From NCBI GenBank assembly GCA_022820925.1, contig JAJEEO010000012.1:62001-126000 (forward strand): a stretch of 64,000 nucleotides of DNA. Reading direction: 5' to 3'. The translations under genes were made by a program, and so were the position numbers. Source of the DNA: Acidimicrobiia bacterium (lineage in GTDB: Bacteria; Actinomycetota; Acidimicrobiia; Acidimicrobiales; Poriferisodalaceae). Every line of letters begins with the position of its first letter. Position 1 is the stretch's first letter. The notes under the pieces are model-generated. The model worked only from the letters and a program-made list of their open reading frames with translations. It searched no databases and had not been told where the DNA came from. Positions 51,997-61,771 of the stretch are shown here, piece by piece.

Positions 51997-52024
51997 ACTT
52001 GACATAATGTCGATTATCGGCGTA
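51997..52024 (-). other. Probable chromosomal dif site (XerCD recombination)
   Basis: On the minus strand the 28 bases hold CCGATAAT, a two-base centre, and ACATTATGTCAAGT. These are the XerD- and XerC-type arms of the actinobacterial dif consensus that I recall, with one mismatch near the outer left end. It is the only AT-rich palindromic block in the gap 51927-52076, which has no gene. It implies that the window spans the replication terminus. Confidence 0.8.
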
Positions 52025-52076
52025 CTTGCACTAGCCCAGAACTAGCTCGAGAACTCCAGCAGTGGCTCGCGCCGCG

Positions 52077-54179
52077 TTAGATGTCGAGGGCGTGGCCGTA
52101 GCTGCTGCTGTGCGAGATGATGAAGTTCTTGCGTGGGTCGACCGCTGCACCCATCATCACTTCGAATGCTTCCTGAGCAGCTTGCGCGTCGCCGACGGTG
52201 ACCTGGCGGAGCACTCGCGTCTCGGGGTTGAGCGTGGTTTCGAACAGCTCGTCGTCGTCCATCTCGCCGAGGCCCTTGAATCGAGTCAGCCGGTAACGCC
52301 GACCGGCGGTGTCCAACTCGGCGACGAGCGCATCCCGCTCTGCCTCTGAGTACACGAATCGCTTCTCCTGCCCGATCGTGAAGGCGTGTGTTGGCGGCTG
52401 GGCTGCGAACACTCGTCCCGCATCGAGCAGCGGGCGCATGTAGTGGTACACGAGCGTGAGCACCAAGCAGCGAATGTGGCTGCCGTCGACATCGGCGTCG
52501 GCCAGCAGCACGACGCGGTTGTAGCGGGTCTGATCTAGATCGAACGCCGGTCCTGAGCCGCCACCCACGGCGGTGAACAGCGCCGTCGCCTCGGCGTTGT
52601 CGAGCACAGCCTTGGCCGTGCCCTTGCCAGCGTTCACCACCTTGCCCCGCAGCGGCAGCACCGCCTGCCAAGCGCTGTCGCGTGCCCGCTTAGCCGGCCC
52701 GGCCGCAGAGTCGCCTTCCACGATCAGCAACTCGCCCTCGGGATGCAGCCGGCAGTCGGCCAGCTTGGCCGGCATGCCGCCCGAGCCCAGCGCCGCTGCC
52801 TTGCGCCGTTCGTCGAGTGCCCGGCGGGTGGTCACGCGGTTCACCACCGCGTCGGAGATCTTGTCGAGCACTGCCTTGACATGAACGCGCTTGCTCGACG
52901 CCGCTGCGCCGGAGAACCAGTCGCGCAGCCCGTCCCGCACCACGTTGTTGACGATCCGCTGCACCGGGGGCGTCCCGAGCTCGCGCTTGGTTTGACCCCG
53001 GAACTGGGGTTCGGGGAACGTCACCCGAACCACTGCCACGAGGCCCTCCTGAGCGTCCTCGCGCTGGGCGCGGGCATCGTCTCGTAGGCGTCGCAGCTTG
53101 CGCAGATCGGCGTCAGCCAGCGCACCGTTCACAGCAGTCGTGAGCGCCCGTTCGAAACCCGCCACATGAGTGCCCCCGTCGGGCGTGGGAATGGTGTTCA
53201 CGAAGCTCACGATGCGGGAATCGAACGATGCACACCAGCGCATCGCCACGTCCACCTCGCAGTGACGGGTGACCTCGGTGAGCTGGCCATCCACCGGCAC
53301 TTGCTCGGTGAATTCGTCAGTGCCGTGCAAATCGATGAGGCCGCCGACCGGCTCGGCATCGCCTCGCAACTGCTCGACAAAATCGGCCAAGCCACCCGAC
53401 GACATCAGTTCCTCAGACGTGATCGGCTCGCGGCGTCGGTCGGTCAGGGAGAACTTGACTTTCGGCACGAGGAAGCACGTCTGCTCCACGCGCTCACGAA
53501 CCTCGGCGTAGCTGATCGATGCGTCGGCATCGAACACGTCGGCATCGGGCCAGAAACGCACCCTCGTGCCAGTTCGCTTCGGCGACACCTTGCCCACGAT
53601 CTTGAGCGAGTGTCCTCGCCGGAAGCGCCCAGCAGCGTCGGTGTTGCCTGCCTCACGGTCCCGGAACTCCAGCCGGTGGGTGCGGCCATTGCGGTCGACC
53701 TCGACCTCCATCTGCGACGACAGCGCGTTGACCACCGAAGCGCCCACGCCGTGCAGACCTCCCGACGCGCCGTACGCGCCATTGCCGAACTTGCCCCCGG
53801 CATGCAGCTCGGTGAACACCACTTCCAGCGCCGTCACATCGCCTTCCTTGACATCGACGGGAATGCCGCGGCCCCGATCGGCGACCTCGTAGGAACCGTT
53901 GCTGTGAAGAGTGACCTCGATCAGCTTGCCGTGCCCCGCAGCGGCCTCATCCACGGCGTTGTCGATCATCTCCCACAGCAGGTGGGTGAGCCCGCCAGAG
54001 CCAGTGCCGCCGATGTACATGCCGGGCCGCTTGCGGACCGCTTCGAGCCCTTCCAGCACCTCGATGGCGTCGGCGTCGTAGGCGCCCGTTCCCGCAGTTG
54101 CGGACGGCGCTTTCGGTCGGCTGGGGCCGTCGTCGGCTGCGAGGTCCATCGTGTCTGTCCTCATGCGGACCGGGCTCAT
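52077..54179 (-). CDS. parE: DNA topoisomerase IV subunit B (GyrB/ParE family)
   Basis: A 700-residue type IIA topoisomerase ATPase subunit. The GHKL ATPase has [33 protein letters not shown] and [15 protein letters not shown]. The TOPRIM part has [18 protein letters not shown] and [13 protein letters not shown]. The C-terminus ends with a [16 protein letters not shown] block and [13 protein letters not shown] 54179 overlaps the stop of the A subunit gene (ATGA). The A-then-B order, away from any dnaA-gyr cluster, favours topoisomerase IV over gyrase; this is inferred. It would unlink daughter chromosomes, and its gene lies beside the dif site. Confidence 0.88.
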   Translation of the reverse strand: MSPVRMRTDTMDLAADDGPSRPKAPSATAGTGAYDADAIEVLEGLEAVRKRPGMYIGGTGSGGLTHLLWEMIDNAVDEAAAGHGKLIEVTLHSNGSYEVADRGRGIPVDVKEGDVTALEVVFTELHAGGKFGNGAYGASGGLHGVGASVVNALSSQMEVEVDRNGRTHRLEFRDREAGNTDAAGRFRRGHSLKIVGKVSPKRTGTRVRFWPDADVFDADASISYAEVRERVEQTCFLVPKVKFSLTDRRREPITSEELMSSGGLADFVEQLRGDAEPVGGLIDLHGTDEFTEQVPVDGQLTEVTRHCEVDVAMRWCASFDSRIVSFVNTIPTPDGGTHVAGFERALTTAVNGALADADLRKLRRLRDDARAQREDAQEGLVAVVRVTFPEPQFRGQTKRELGTPPVQRIVNNVVRDGLRDWFSGAAASSKRVHVKAVLDKISDAVVNRVTTRRALDERRKAAALGSGGMPAKLADCRLHPEGELLIVEGDSAAGPAKRARDSAWQAVLPLRGKVVNAGKGTAKAVLDNAEATALFTAVGGGSGPAFDLDQTRYNRVVLLADADVDGSHIRCLVLTLVYHYMRPLLDAGRVFAAQPPTHAFTIGQEKRFVYSEAERDALVAELDTAGRRYRLTRFKGLGEMDDDELFETTLNPETRVLRQVTVGDAQAAQEAFEVMMGAAVDPRKNFIISHSSSYGHALDI

Positions 54180-56662
54180 GCGAACCGATCCTGACCGAGA
54201 GCGACGATTCTGGGGCCTGCCCGCCGGGCCCGCAGGTTCCGTTTGGTGGGCACCAACTCTGGGCGCACTGGCGTGGGGTCGGGCCGCTTCGGATCGCCGT
54301 CGGCAGCCACGATGGCGGCGATCTGGCGATCCACGCCGACCCACGCGTAGGCAACGCATGTCTCGAAGCCCCCGAAGCGCACGGTCGGCGAACCTGCCGT
54401 GCCTCGGCCCTGAGCGGGCACCTCGGACATGTCGGTGACCTTGAGCGTGCCTTCATCAGTGACCGCAGCCACCAGCGAGCCGAACGCGACTTGCGCCGCG
54501 GTCAGCACCGTGGCTCCTGCAGCGAGCTTCATGGCGTTTACTCCCCCGGCGTTCGGCCCCTTGGGAGCGAACGCGTCGCACGCCGTGCGCAGCACATGGC
54601 CAGTGGAGGACACCACCGCCAGCTCGGACCCGTCCGGTGCCTCGAACGCGGCCACGAGTCGGTCGCGGTCGCGCAGCGTCATGGCTGAGGCGCCGTCGCG
54701 GCGTGCCAGCAAGTCAGACACATCGACGCGCTTGCCGGTACCGCTGCGAGTCACCAGCGCTATGGGGCCGGCACTGGCCTCCGCGGCAAGCAACGCCACA
54801 ATCCGTTCGCCCCTCGACAGATCGAACATCTCGCTCTGGGGCGCTCCCCTGCTGCCGCGCGCCATCTCGGGAATCTTCCGCACATCCACCGTGAGCAGTC
54901 GCGCTCGATCGGTGAGCGCAGTCACCGTCTCGAGGTCGGACACGGTGACTTCGGTCGCCAGCACATCGTGGCGGCCGGGCTTGGCTGCGAGCGGGTCTTC
55001 GGCGTGACGACGCCCGAGCAAGCCCGATGTCGACAGCGTCACGGAACTCACACCGGCGACTGCCACTCCCCCACCAGCCACTCCTGCCAGCGCTCCCCCG
55101 CCGGACGATCCGCCGTCGGCTGCCTGGGCGGCCTCGTCAGCCAGCCGTGCTGCTTCGGCGTCGACCTTCGCGCGTTCCACCAGCTTGCTGCGGCGGGGTA
55201 CCCCGAACTGCTCGACCAGTTCGTCGAGTTCGGCGGCAACGATCTGGCGACGGCGCTCGTCGGATTCCAGAATGGCGATATACGACGCAATGGCTGCACG
55301 GAGCTCATCTAGCTCGTCGCGCAGCTTCTGCGTCTCCAAGGCAGTCAGCCGCCGCAGCTGCATGTCCAGGATGTGGTTGGCCTGCACCTCGGTCAGGCTC
55401 AGCCGCTCGATCAGACTGGCACGGGCAGCTTCCACGTCGGCTGAGCCCCGGATGATGGCGATCACCGTGTCGATGGCGTCAAGCGCGATGAGCAGGCCCT
55501 CCACGATGTGCTCGCGTTCGCGCGCCCGATCCAGCCGATGCTGTGTTCGGCGCACGATGACGTCGAGCCGGTGGGCGATGTAGTGCTCACACAGCTCCCG
55601 GATGCCCAGCGTTTGCGGAACTCCGCCCACCAGGGCCACGTTGTTGATGCCGAACGACTCCTCCAATGGCGTCCGCCGCCACAGCTCGGCCAACACCTGT
55701 TGAGGGTCGGCGTGCGGCCTGCATTCGATGACCAGCCGCAGCCCGCTCGTGCGGCCCGACAGGTCGTTCACATCGCCAACTTGGTCGAGCTGGCCTGCCC
55801 TGACGAGTTCCCGGATCTTGGCGAGCACCCGCTCGGGCCCCACCATGTACGGCAGCTCGGTCACCACGATGGCCTGCCTGGTGGCCGTCAACCGTTCGAA
55901 ATGCACCGTGGCGCGGACTCGCACCGAGCCACGACCGGTCTCATAGGCCTCGGCGAGCTGCTCGTCCCACATTACTCGCCCGCCCGTCGGGAAATCGGGA
56001 CCGGGCAGCACCTCCATGAGCGTCTCGACGCTGGGACGGCGCTGAGGCCGGCGCAGCACCATCTTGATGGCCGCGGCCACTTGGCTCAGGTTGTGGGGCG
56101 CCATGTTGGTGGCCATGCCCACTGCGATGCCGCTGGCACCGTTCACCAGCAGATTCGGCAGCAGCGCCGGCAGGCAGGTGGGCTCGGTCCGTTCGCCGTC
56201 GAAATTCGGAGCGAATTCGACGGTGTTCTCTTCGATGTCGGCCACCATCGTCATCGCAGCGCCTCGCAGCCGTGCCTCGGTGTATCTGTAGGCGGCCGGG
56301 GGATCGTCGAGGCTGCCGAAGTTGCCCTTCGGCTCCACCAGCGGCACCGACATGGCGAAGCTCTGGCCCATGCGGACCATCGCTTCGTAGATCGCGCTGT
56401 CGCCGTGGGGGTGGTACTTGCCCATGACCTCCCCCACCACGCCGGCCGACTTGCGGAACGGTGTGCCGGGGCGCAACCCCAAGTCGTCCATCACGTACAG
56501 GATTCGGCGCTGCACCGGCTTGAGGCCGTCACGGACGTCAGGAATCGCCCGGGCTGTCGTGACCGACAGCGCGTAGGGCATGAACGAGTCGCGCATCTCT
56601 TCGGCGACATCGATCTCGTGGATCTCGCGTGCAATCGTCGTCGGTGCGGTCGGTCCGGCCAT
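54176..56662 (-). CDS. parC: DNA topoisomerase IV subunit A (GyrA/ParC family)
   Basis: An 828-residue breakage-reunion subunit. The active-site Tyr is about residue 127 in [10 protein letters not shown]. The quinolone-region helix is [20 protein letters not shown] coiled-coil tower follows ([31 protein letters not shown]). The C-terminal beta-pinwheel region is shortened-looking and lacks an evident GyrA box (QRRGGKG), which supports topoisomerase IV. A low-complexity insert ([26 protein letters not shown]) separates the tower from the pinwheel. ATG 56662 has AAAGGGG upstream; the longer frame to 56848 is not family-like. parE follows with a 4-base overlap. Confidence 0.88.
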   Translation of the reverse strand: MAGPTAPTTIAREIHEIDVAEEMRDSFMPYALSVTTARAIPDVRDGLKPVQRRILYVMDDLGLRPGTPFRKSAGVVGEVMGKYHPHGDSAIYEAMVRMGQSFAMSVPLVEPKGNFGSLDDPPAAYRYTEARLRGAAMTMVADIEENTVEFAPNFDGERTEPTCLPALLPNLLVNGASGIAVGMATNMAPHNLSQVAAAIKMVLRRPQRRPSVETLMEVLPGPDFPTGGRVMWDEQLAEAYETGRGSVRVRATVHFERLTATRQAIVVTELPYMVGPERVLAKIRELVRAGQLDQVGDVNDLSGRTSGLRLVIECRPHADPQQVLAELWRRTPLEESFGINNVALVGGVPQTLGIRELCEHYIAHRLDVIVRRTQHRLDRAREREHIVEGLLIALDAIDTVIAIIRGSADVEAARASLIERLSLTEVQANHILDMQLRRLTALETQKLRDELDELRAAIASYIAILESDERRRQIVAAELDELVEQFGVPRRSKLVERAKVDAEAARLADEAAQAADGGSSGGGALAGVAGGGVAVAGVSSVTLSTSGLLGRRHAEDPLAAKPGRHDVLATEVTVSDLETVTALTDRARLLTVDVRKIPEMARGSRGAPQSEMFDLSRGERIVALLAAEASAGPIALVTRSGTGKRVDVSDLLARRDGASAMTLRDRDRLVAAFEAPDGSELAVVSSTGHVLRTACDAFAPKGPNAGGVNAMKLAAGATVLTAAQVAFGSLVAAVTDEGTLKVTDMSEVPAQGRGTAGSPTVRFGGFETCVAYAWVGVDRQIAAIVAADGDPKRPDPTPVRPELVPTKRNLRARRAGPRIVALGQDRFA

Positions 56663-56878
56663 CGTCGGAGCCCCTTTCAGGGACTGGTGGTGATGCAGAG
56701 CAGAGGTGTGCGAGCGCGTCGCGAACGCCGGACTGCGCCGTTCAGTTGGTGCACTCCGGCAGTCGTTGTCGAGAGTACGGCGCTGACGACAGCTCGCTGA
56801 GTCAATTTCCGGACATGCCTCAAATGCGGTAGCCCTCGCGTCAAGCACTACCCTGCCGCGGGTGTTGGTGAAGGCGCT

Positions 56879-58477
56879 GTGAGCCGTCGCCTCGAGGTCG
56901 AGTTGACCAGCCGACGTGACGACGGCTCGTGGACGTGGCGTGCTGCAGGCGCGAAGCAGCCGAAAGGCGTGCTGGATGGCGACTTGCTGCCATCAGGTGT
57001 CGGCGAGGGCGATGTGCTGCGTGTCGATGCCGACTTCGAAGTCGATGGCATCTTCGTCACCCAGGTGCTTCCGCCCAAGGCCCGCAGCGGCAAGCCCCCC
57101 GCCGAGCGCATCGAGCTGATCGGCCCACCCGATCGCGGTGCTGGCACCACTACGACCCACCTCGGCGGCCGCGGGGGACGCAAGCGGGACGGTGAGGGCG
57201 GTCGCCCCAAGCGTCGATCGGGCGAACGCCGCGACCGCGGCGAGCGCGGACGCCGTCGGGAGCGCGACAGCGAACGTCCGGCTGCATCCGGACGTGACGG
57301 CGACAAGCGACGGCGCAGGCGAGACCCCGATCGGAGCCAACGCCGGGACGGCGACGCCAAGGGGCGCCCGCCCAAAGATGTCTCCGACAAGCAGAAGGCC
57401 CCCGCTCCCGAACGGCCCCCGCGCCCCAAGGCTCGCAAGCTTCGCCCCGGCCGCAAGCACCGTGATGCGCTGATTGCCGCGCTGCCCGCCGAGCAGCAGG
57501 TGGTGGCTGAGCAGGTCGCCCGCGGGGGTCTCGCGGCCGTGCGGGCCGAGATCGAGGCGCAGAATCGCAAGGCAACTGATGAGGGCACACCCGAAGTGCC
57601 GGCGGAGGGCGTGCTTGCCCTGGCGGAGTCGCTGGTCAGACCATTGCAGATTGCCGAATGGCGAGACCGTGCCGATGCCGCTCTCGCGGGGATCGACCGA
57701 GCTGACCTGCGCGACCTGCGCTCGGTGCTCGTGGCCGCGGAGGACTACGCCCGTGATGAAGAAGCGCGGGAGCTGGCCGAGCAGATCAGGGCGGGACTGA
57801 ACGAACGCGTCGAACGGAGCCAGCGGGAATGGCACGACGAGCTGCGCACCACGCTGGCAGACGGACGTGTCGTGCGTGCGCTGCGACTCAGCTCGCGGCC
57901 GCCCAAGGCGGGCGCTCCGCTGCCCCCCGAGATCGCCCAGGAACTCACGTCACAGGCCAACGCGGCACTCGGCGCCGGTGCCTCGCAGCACCGGATCGCA
58001 GTGGTGCTTGACGCGGTGGCCTTTTCGCCCGTGCGCCCCTACGTCGTTCTGCCCGCCATCCCAGCCGAACCGACCCCCGAACTGCTCGAAGTAGCTCGGA
58101 AGGTCGCCACCCGCCTGCCCGAAGTGGCCACCGCGCTCGGGATTGACCCCGCCGAGGCCAGCCAGCGCAGCCAGCCACGGCGCGGCCGCGGGCGCCGATC
58201 GAAGGCGGAGCAGGCGGAGCCGACTGAACAGGCTGAGCAGGCCGGAACAGCCGAACAGCCCGAAGCGGCTGCGCAGGCCGAGGAGTCCGAGTCCGCCGAC
58301 GACACCGCGGCGACCGCAGACGAATCTGGCGTCGAGAGCGATGGCAGGGTGCCAGCAGAAGCCGACGACGATGCCGACGCTGGAGGCGAAGCGCCCCAAG
58401 CCAACGAGAACGACGCGACAGGCGGCGACTCAGCCGCGGAGGACGTGGCGGTCGAGGAACTCACGCATCCCGCCTGA
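56879..58477 (+). CDS. Arg-rich, low-complexity uncharacterised protein
   Basis: A 532-residue protein in four parts. Residues 1-95 look like a small beta-rich domain ([29 protein letters not shown]). Residues about 96-190 are an Arg/Gly/Asp-rich basic stretch. Residues about 190-430 are a helical domain ([26 protein letters not shown] and later [26 protein letters not shown]). The last 100 are Glu/Ala/Asp-rich. The basic segment suggests RNA or DNA binding. The helical part faintly recalls DUF349-type proteins, but I do not assign a family. Its 3' end overlaps the convergent NUDIX gene by 48 bases. The gene starts at GTG 56879. Confidence 0.72.
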   Translation: MSRRLEVELTSRRDDGSWTWRAAGAKQPKGVLDGDLLPSGVGEGDVLRVDADFEVDGIFVTQVLPPKARSGKPPAERIELIGPPDRGAGTTTTHLGGRGGRKRDGEGGRPKRRSGERRDRGERGRRRERDSERPAASGRDGDKRRRRRDPDRSQRRDGDAKGRPPKDVSDKQKAPAPERPPRPKARKLRPGRKHRDALIAALPAEQQVVAEQVARGGLAAVRAEIEAQNRKATDEGTPEVPAEGVLALAESLVRPLQIAEWRDRADAALAGIDRADLRDLRSVLVAAEDYARDEEARELAEQIRAGLNERVERSQREWHDELRTTLADGRVVRALRLSSRPPKAGAPLPPEIAQELTSQANAALGAGASQHRIAVVLDAVAFSPVRPYVVLPAIPAEPTPELLEVARKVATRLPEVATALGIDPAEASQRSQPRRGRGRRSKAEQAEPTEQAEQAGTAEQPEAAAQAEESESADDTAATADESGVESDGRVPAEADDDADAGGEAPQANENDATGGDSAAEDVAVEELTHPA

Positions 58478-58837
58478 GAGCGGCAGCGCACCCGCCTCTA
58501 TCTCCGCGAAGCTCACGAACCGGGCTTCCGCCGCATCATCCCCGGCCACCGGCACCGCATCGGCGTCGCACTCCACGGCGAAGTCCAAGATCACGAAGTG
58601 AATGCTGTCGCCGATGTGCTCGGTCACGCCAACCATTTCGCCGCACCGCACCTCAAGGCCGGTTTCCTCCGCCAGCTCACGCTCGACAGCGTCGCTCAGG
58701 CGCTCTCCGGGCTCCACGCGCCCGCCGGGAAACGCCCACAAACCCTCGCCCGGCGGGCGGCCCCGGCGCACCAGCAACACCGAATCCTCGCGGACTGCGA
58801 TGCCGCCGGCGCACACCGTGGGAAGCGGCCGGCTCAT
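58430..58837 (-). CDS. NUDIX hydrolase
   Basis: A 135-residue NUDIX protein. The NUDIX box is GGRVEPGERLSDAVERELAEETGLE (GX5EX7REUXEEXGU pattern). The fold opens PTVCAGGIAVREDSVLLVRRGRPPGEGLWAFPGG. It hydrolyses nucleoside diphosphate-X compounds; MutT-like cleaning or NADH/ADP-ribose substrates are possible. ATG 58837 overlaps the GNAT gene stop (ATGA). A longer frame to 60154 antisense to other genes is rejected. The 3' end overlaps the neighbouring rightward gene by 48 bases. Confidence 0.9.
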   Translation of the reverse strand: MSRPLPTVCAGGIAVREDSVLLVRRGRPPGEGLWAFPGGRVEPGERLSDAVERELAEETGLEVRCGEMVGVTEHIGDSIHFVILDFAVECDADAVPVAGDDAAEARFVSFAEIEAGALPLSGGMREFLDRHVLRG

Positions 58838-59334
58838 TTTGTGCGAAGCGAGGTCGGAGCATCCGGCTGCAGCGATCGGTGCAGCACCAGCAGCCGCGCA
58901 GTGAAGCCGAACGTCTCGAAGAAGTTCTTGGTCGCGCGATTGCCGGGCAGCGCGAGCGCGTCGACGCCGACGCAGTTCCGCTGCCCGCACCACAGCAGTG
59001 CTTCGCCGATCAGTGCCTCGCCGACGCCAACCTCGCGGGCACCCCGAGTGACATACAGATCGGTGACGCGACCCAGCGTCTCGCCGGTCTGCAGCGTCTC
59101 GACGGCCGCCACGGCGTAGCCCACCGGGGCGTCGTCGATCACGCCGATCCACACGGCGCAGTCGGGATCGTCCAGATCGGCTGCCAGGCTCTGCTCGAAC
59201 GGACGCCCGCGCACCTCTCGGCGCGACCAGACCCAGCCCCCTCGGGCGTCTTCCTGTTCGGCCACTGCCTCGGCCGCCATCTCCGCGAGCGCGCCCAGGT
59301 GCTCGGACCCAGCAGGGCGGGCAACTACGTGCAC
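58834..59334 (-). CDS. GNAT family N-acetyltransferase
   Basis: A 166-residue acetyltransferase. The acetyl-CoA site is in VTDLYVTRGAREVGVGEALIGEAL (the R/Q-x-x-G-x-G/A region is degenerate: AREVGVGE). The preceding strand VGYAVAAVET and the later ALPGNRATKNFFETFGFTARLLVLHRSL match the fold. The acceptor is unknown. The start is GTG 59334. Its stop overlaps the NUDIX start, and the gene lies 39 bases after thyX on the same strand. Confidence 0.88.
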   Translation of the reverse strand: MHVVARPAGSEHLGALAEMAAEAVAEQEDARGGWVWSRREVRGRPFEQSLAADLDDPDCAVWIGVIDDAPVGYAVAAVETLQTGETLGRVTDLYVTRGAREVGVGEALIGEALLWCGQRNCVGVDALALPGNRATKNFFETFGFTARLLVLHRSLQPDAPTSLRTK

Positions 59335-59373
59335 GGGATGAGTCCCACGGTTCCGGTCTCCATGCGGGGCCCC

Positions 59374-61041
59374 TCAGGCAGGCTCGGCAGAACGCCGCCG
59401 AACCGTGGCTTCCTCGGCGCCCAAGCGTCCCAGGATCCCCTCGGACACATCGACATGCGACAGCATCGCAGCGACTGCGTGATGGCCGGCCACTTCGGAG
59501 ATCTGCCGGTACATCTCGGTCACGATCCGCCGGTAGTCGGTGTGACCTTGGGGCTGCGACCGCAGCTCGATCATGTGCATGGCCTCGCGGGCGTTGAACT
59601 GCATGCTGTAACGGACGCGGTAGGCCATGGCCACGGCGTAGGAGGCCTCGAGGGCTCCGACGGTTTCGGCCACGGTGTCGTACAGCTCCGCCGAGAGCTC
59701 CATGACATCGTCGTAGGCCTCTCCCCCGCCGGCGGCATCCACGAGTGCGGGAACGGCGTACCCGTGCTGAGGCACCAGCGGCTGCCATTCGATCGTGAGC
59801 AGGCGATGGCGCTGCAGGTCGCGGAAACTGCCGTAATCGCCGAGCACGTCGAAGCGGTAGTCGAGGCGCTCCAGCCCCCGGCCGGGCCTGTGGCGGCGGT
59901 TCGTCCGCTCGCCGCAGTAGCGCTGCACCAGATCCCTGCGCTGGGCTTCGGTCATGTCGGCGACGCGGGCCGCGATCTGCGACTCCGGAAGCGAGGTGTA
60001 GGGGTACAGCATGGCAGCAAGCATCTTGGTCTCGCCGTCGGGATCCCAGTCGGTGAGCACAACTTCGGCCACCGGCTCGGCGGCCTCGTTTGCGAACAGG
60101 TCCGCTGCGAATTCCGACATCGAGGTCCGGTTGGCCTCGAGGTAGTCGGACCACACCACCCCCCGATCGGGCTGGTCCACCCGCCGCAGGAACGACGGGA
60201 TGACCTTGCGCAGCTCGGTCAGCATCATCTGGGCGTAGCTGCGGGCTTCGGGCAGCGGGTGCGCCCGCATCCGCAACAGCAGCGCCTCGTACGCCTGACC
60301 CGTGCCGAAGATGCCGAGGTTGGACAGGCTGGCCGCAGGCAGCAGTCCCCGTGCCGAGTCGAACGCCTGCGCACGGATGGCTCGACGGCGCGCGAGGTCA
60401 CCGCCCTTGGCGGTGATAGATGACCCGGCGCTGCCCTTGGCAGCGAGCGACGCCCCAGCACTGGTGCCGGGCGCCGCGTCGGGATGATCGGTCAGCCATG
60501 CGGTCATCCGGCGGACCATGTCGCCGTAGGCGTCGAACATGCGGTCGACGTCGCCGACAAAGCGCGTCCCGGCACGCGAGCTCATCACCGAGGGGGGTCG
60601 GTGGTACCGGTAGCGGCCTCCGGAGCGCTCGTCATAGGCGAGATAACGGGTCGACTGCTCGAGGTACGACATCAGGCGCCCTCGTTCGAGGATCTTGGTG
60701 AGCAGGTTGGACGCCTGCTCGCACGCGAGGTGCACAGCCCCGAGCTGCGCCACCGAGTCGTCGCCGTATTCCACGAATACCCGCTGGTAGAGCTGCTCGG
60801 CCCGGGCGACACCCACGGTGGCGTCGATGGTCTCGTCACCCGAGATGTCGAGATCGTCCACGAATTCGTCGAGCAGCAGCCGTCGCAGGCTCTTGTGCGT
60901 CCTCGAGTAGCGGGCGAACAGCGCCCCTTTGACCACCTCTGGAAGGTTCACGAGCGCGAAGACCGGCTGGCGCAGGTTGGTGACATAGCGCCGCAGCACG
61001 TCCTGCTCTGCGGGAGTGAAGGTCTCCGCGGTGTAGTGCAT
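59374..61041 (-). CDS. thyX: FAD-dependent thymidylate synthase family protein, double-length
   Basis: A 555-residue protein with two Thy1-like halves. The first half carries LERGRLMSYLEQSTRYLAYDE, a variant of the ThyX motif RHRxxSxNExSxR. The second has DYGSFRDLQRHRLLT, where RHR is kept but the rest (IEWQPL) differs. Ordinary ThyX is about 220-250 residues. Long two-domain relatives occur in actinobacteria, and whether this one makes dTMP is uncertain. A Gly/Ala/Ser/Lys-rich insert in the first half (GASLAAKGSAGSSITAKGGD) is encoded by two palindromes. ATG 61041 lacks a clear ribosome binding site; GTG 61044 is adjacent. Confidence 0.8.
   Translation of the reverse strand: MHYTAETFTPAEQDVLRRYVTNLRQPVFALVNLPEVVKGALFARYSRTHKSLRRLLLDEFVDDLDISGDETIDATVGVARAEQLYQRVFVEYGDDSVAQLGAVHLACEQASNLLTKILERGRLMSYLEQSTRYLAYDERSGGRYRYHRPPSVMSSRAGTRFVGDVDRMFDAYGDMVRRMTAWLTDHPDAAPGTSAGASLAAKGSAGSSITAKGGDLARRRAIRAQAFDSARGLLPAASLSNLGIFGTGQAYEALLLRMRAHPLPEARSYAQMMLTELRKVIPSFLRRVDQPDRGVVWSDYLEANRTSMSEFAADLFANEAAEPVAEVVLTDWDPDGETKMLAAMLYPYTSLPESQIAARVADMTEAQRRDLVQRYCGERTNRRHRPGRGLERLDYRFDVLGDYGSFRDLQRHRLLTIEWQPLVPQHGYAVPALVDAAGGGEAYDDVMELSAELYDTVAETVGALEASYAVAMAYRVRYSMQFNAREAMHMIELRSQPQGHTDYRRIVTEMYRQISEVAGHHAVAAMLSHVDVSEGILGRLGAEEATVRRRSAEPA
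60398..60445. repeat. Two in-frame palindromes inside thyX, 30-bp period
   Basis: TCACCGCC-CTT-GGCGGTGA (60398-60416) and CGCTGCC-CTT-GGCAGCG (60429-60445) are perfect inverted repeats with centres 30 bases apart. They encode two 10-residue repeats. The second is nearly the DUF1638 palindrome at 39034, including the following AGCG, so both belong to one dispersed family. Confidence 0.88.
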
Positions 61042-61141
61042 CACCGGCGGGGAAGGTTGCTTGGCGGCACCGCGCCGATGGTATGGCCCAAATCGGCGAG
61101 AACCGGGGACACCCGCGGATCGGCGATCTGCGGTTGCGCTG

Positions 61142-61771
61142 TCAGAACACGATCTCGGCGCCGTCGGGCACCACCGCCACCGACAGTTCCCGGCATCTGC
61201 CCACCCGCTCCCCGTCGAGCCATAGCGCCATCGGCCGCTCGAACCGGTACTCGGCGTCCGCGACGCGCCGCACCGAGATGGATGGGTGCGGGATGTGAGT
61301 CCCCAAGCGCAGCCGCCTGCGGGCGAGCATGCGCTCCCGCAGGCTGAGGCTCGGCCCGTTGAGCCCGGTTTCGAGGACGTGAAGGCGTCCGTCATTGGGA
61401 TGAGCTGCGGGCGCCACGCGCCACGCGCCGGCTAGGTCGGCGTTCATGACGGCGACAACGGGTCCACGCCACCACGAATTGCGTGCGATGACCCCGACGC
61501 ACGCCCACAGATGGTTGCCGTCAGCCGTCACCCTGATGAGATCGATGGGTGCTGTGTGGGCTTGGTCCGAGTGCAGCCGCCGGGTGCCGCCGCCGGGCGC
61601 GCCCACCACCTGCCACAGGTCGCCTCCGGTCACGCCGATGGGCGCGGGCTGCCCGAACCCGCCCCGTTGGGCGGTGATCTCCCTGCGCAGCTCGCTGTTG
61701 CTGGAGGCAAACGGCGACCCATGCGGCAGCGGTGCTGCAGTGCCCCACGGCTCGCCGCGCCGGATCGTCAT
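61142..61771 (-). CDS. Uncharacterised protein coupled to helY (diacylglycerol kinase C-domain-like)
   Basis: A 209-residue protein. The middle and C-terminal parts are beta-rich (HLWACVGVIARNSWWRGPVVAVMNADLAGAWRVAPAAHPNDGRLHVLE, then ISVRRVADAEYRFERPMALWLDGERVGRCRELSVAVVPDGAEIVF). They resemble the C-terminal sandwich of YegS/diacylglycerol kinase-like enzymes without the kinase half. No nucleotide site is visible. Function is unknown. ATG 61771 overlaps the helicase stop (ATGA), so it is translated with helY. A 100-base gap with no gene separates it from thyX. Confidence 0.72.
   Translation of the reverse strand: MTIRRGEPWGTAAPLPHGSPFASSNSELRREITAQRGGFGQPAPIGVTGGDLWQVVGAPGGGTRRLHSDQAHTAPIDLIRVTADGNHLWACVGVIARNSWWRGPVVAVMNADLAGAWRVAPAAHPNDGRLHVLETGLNGPSLSLRERMLARRRLRLGTHIPHPSISVRRVADAEYRFERPMALWLDGERVGRCRELSVAVVPDGAEIVF

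Noticed and set aside
51788..52045. Short rightward frame running over the dif candidate
   Set aside because: It overlaps the transglycosylase-like gene in another frame and ends in noncoding sequence; it is a chance frame.
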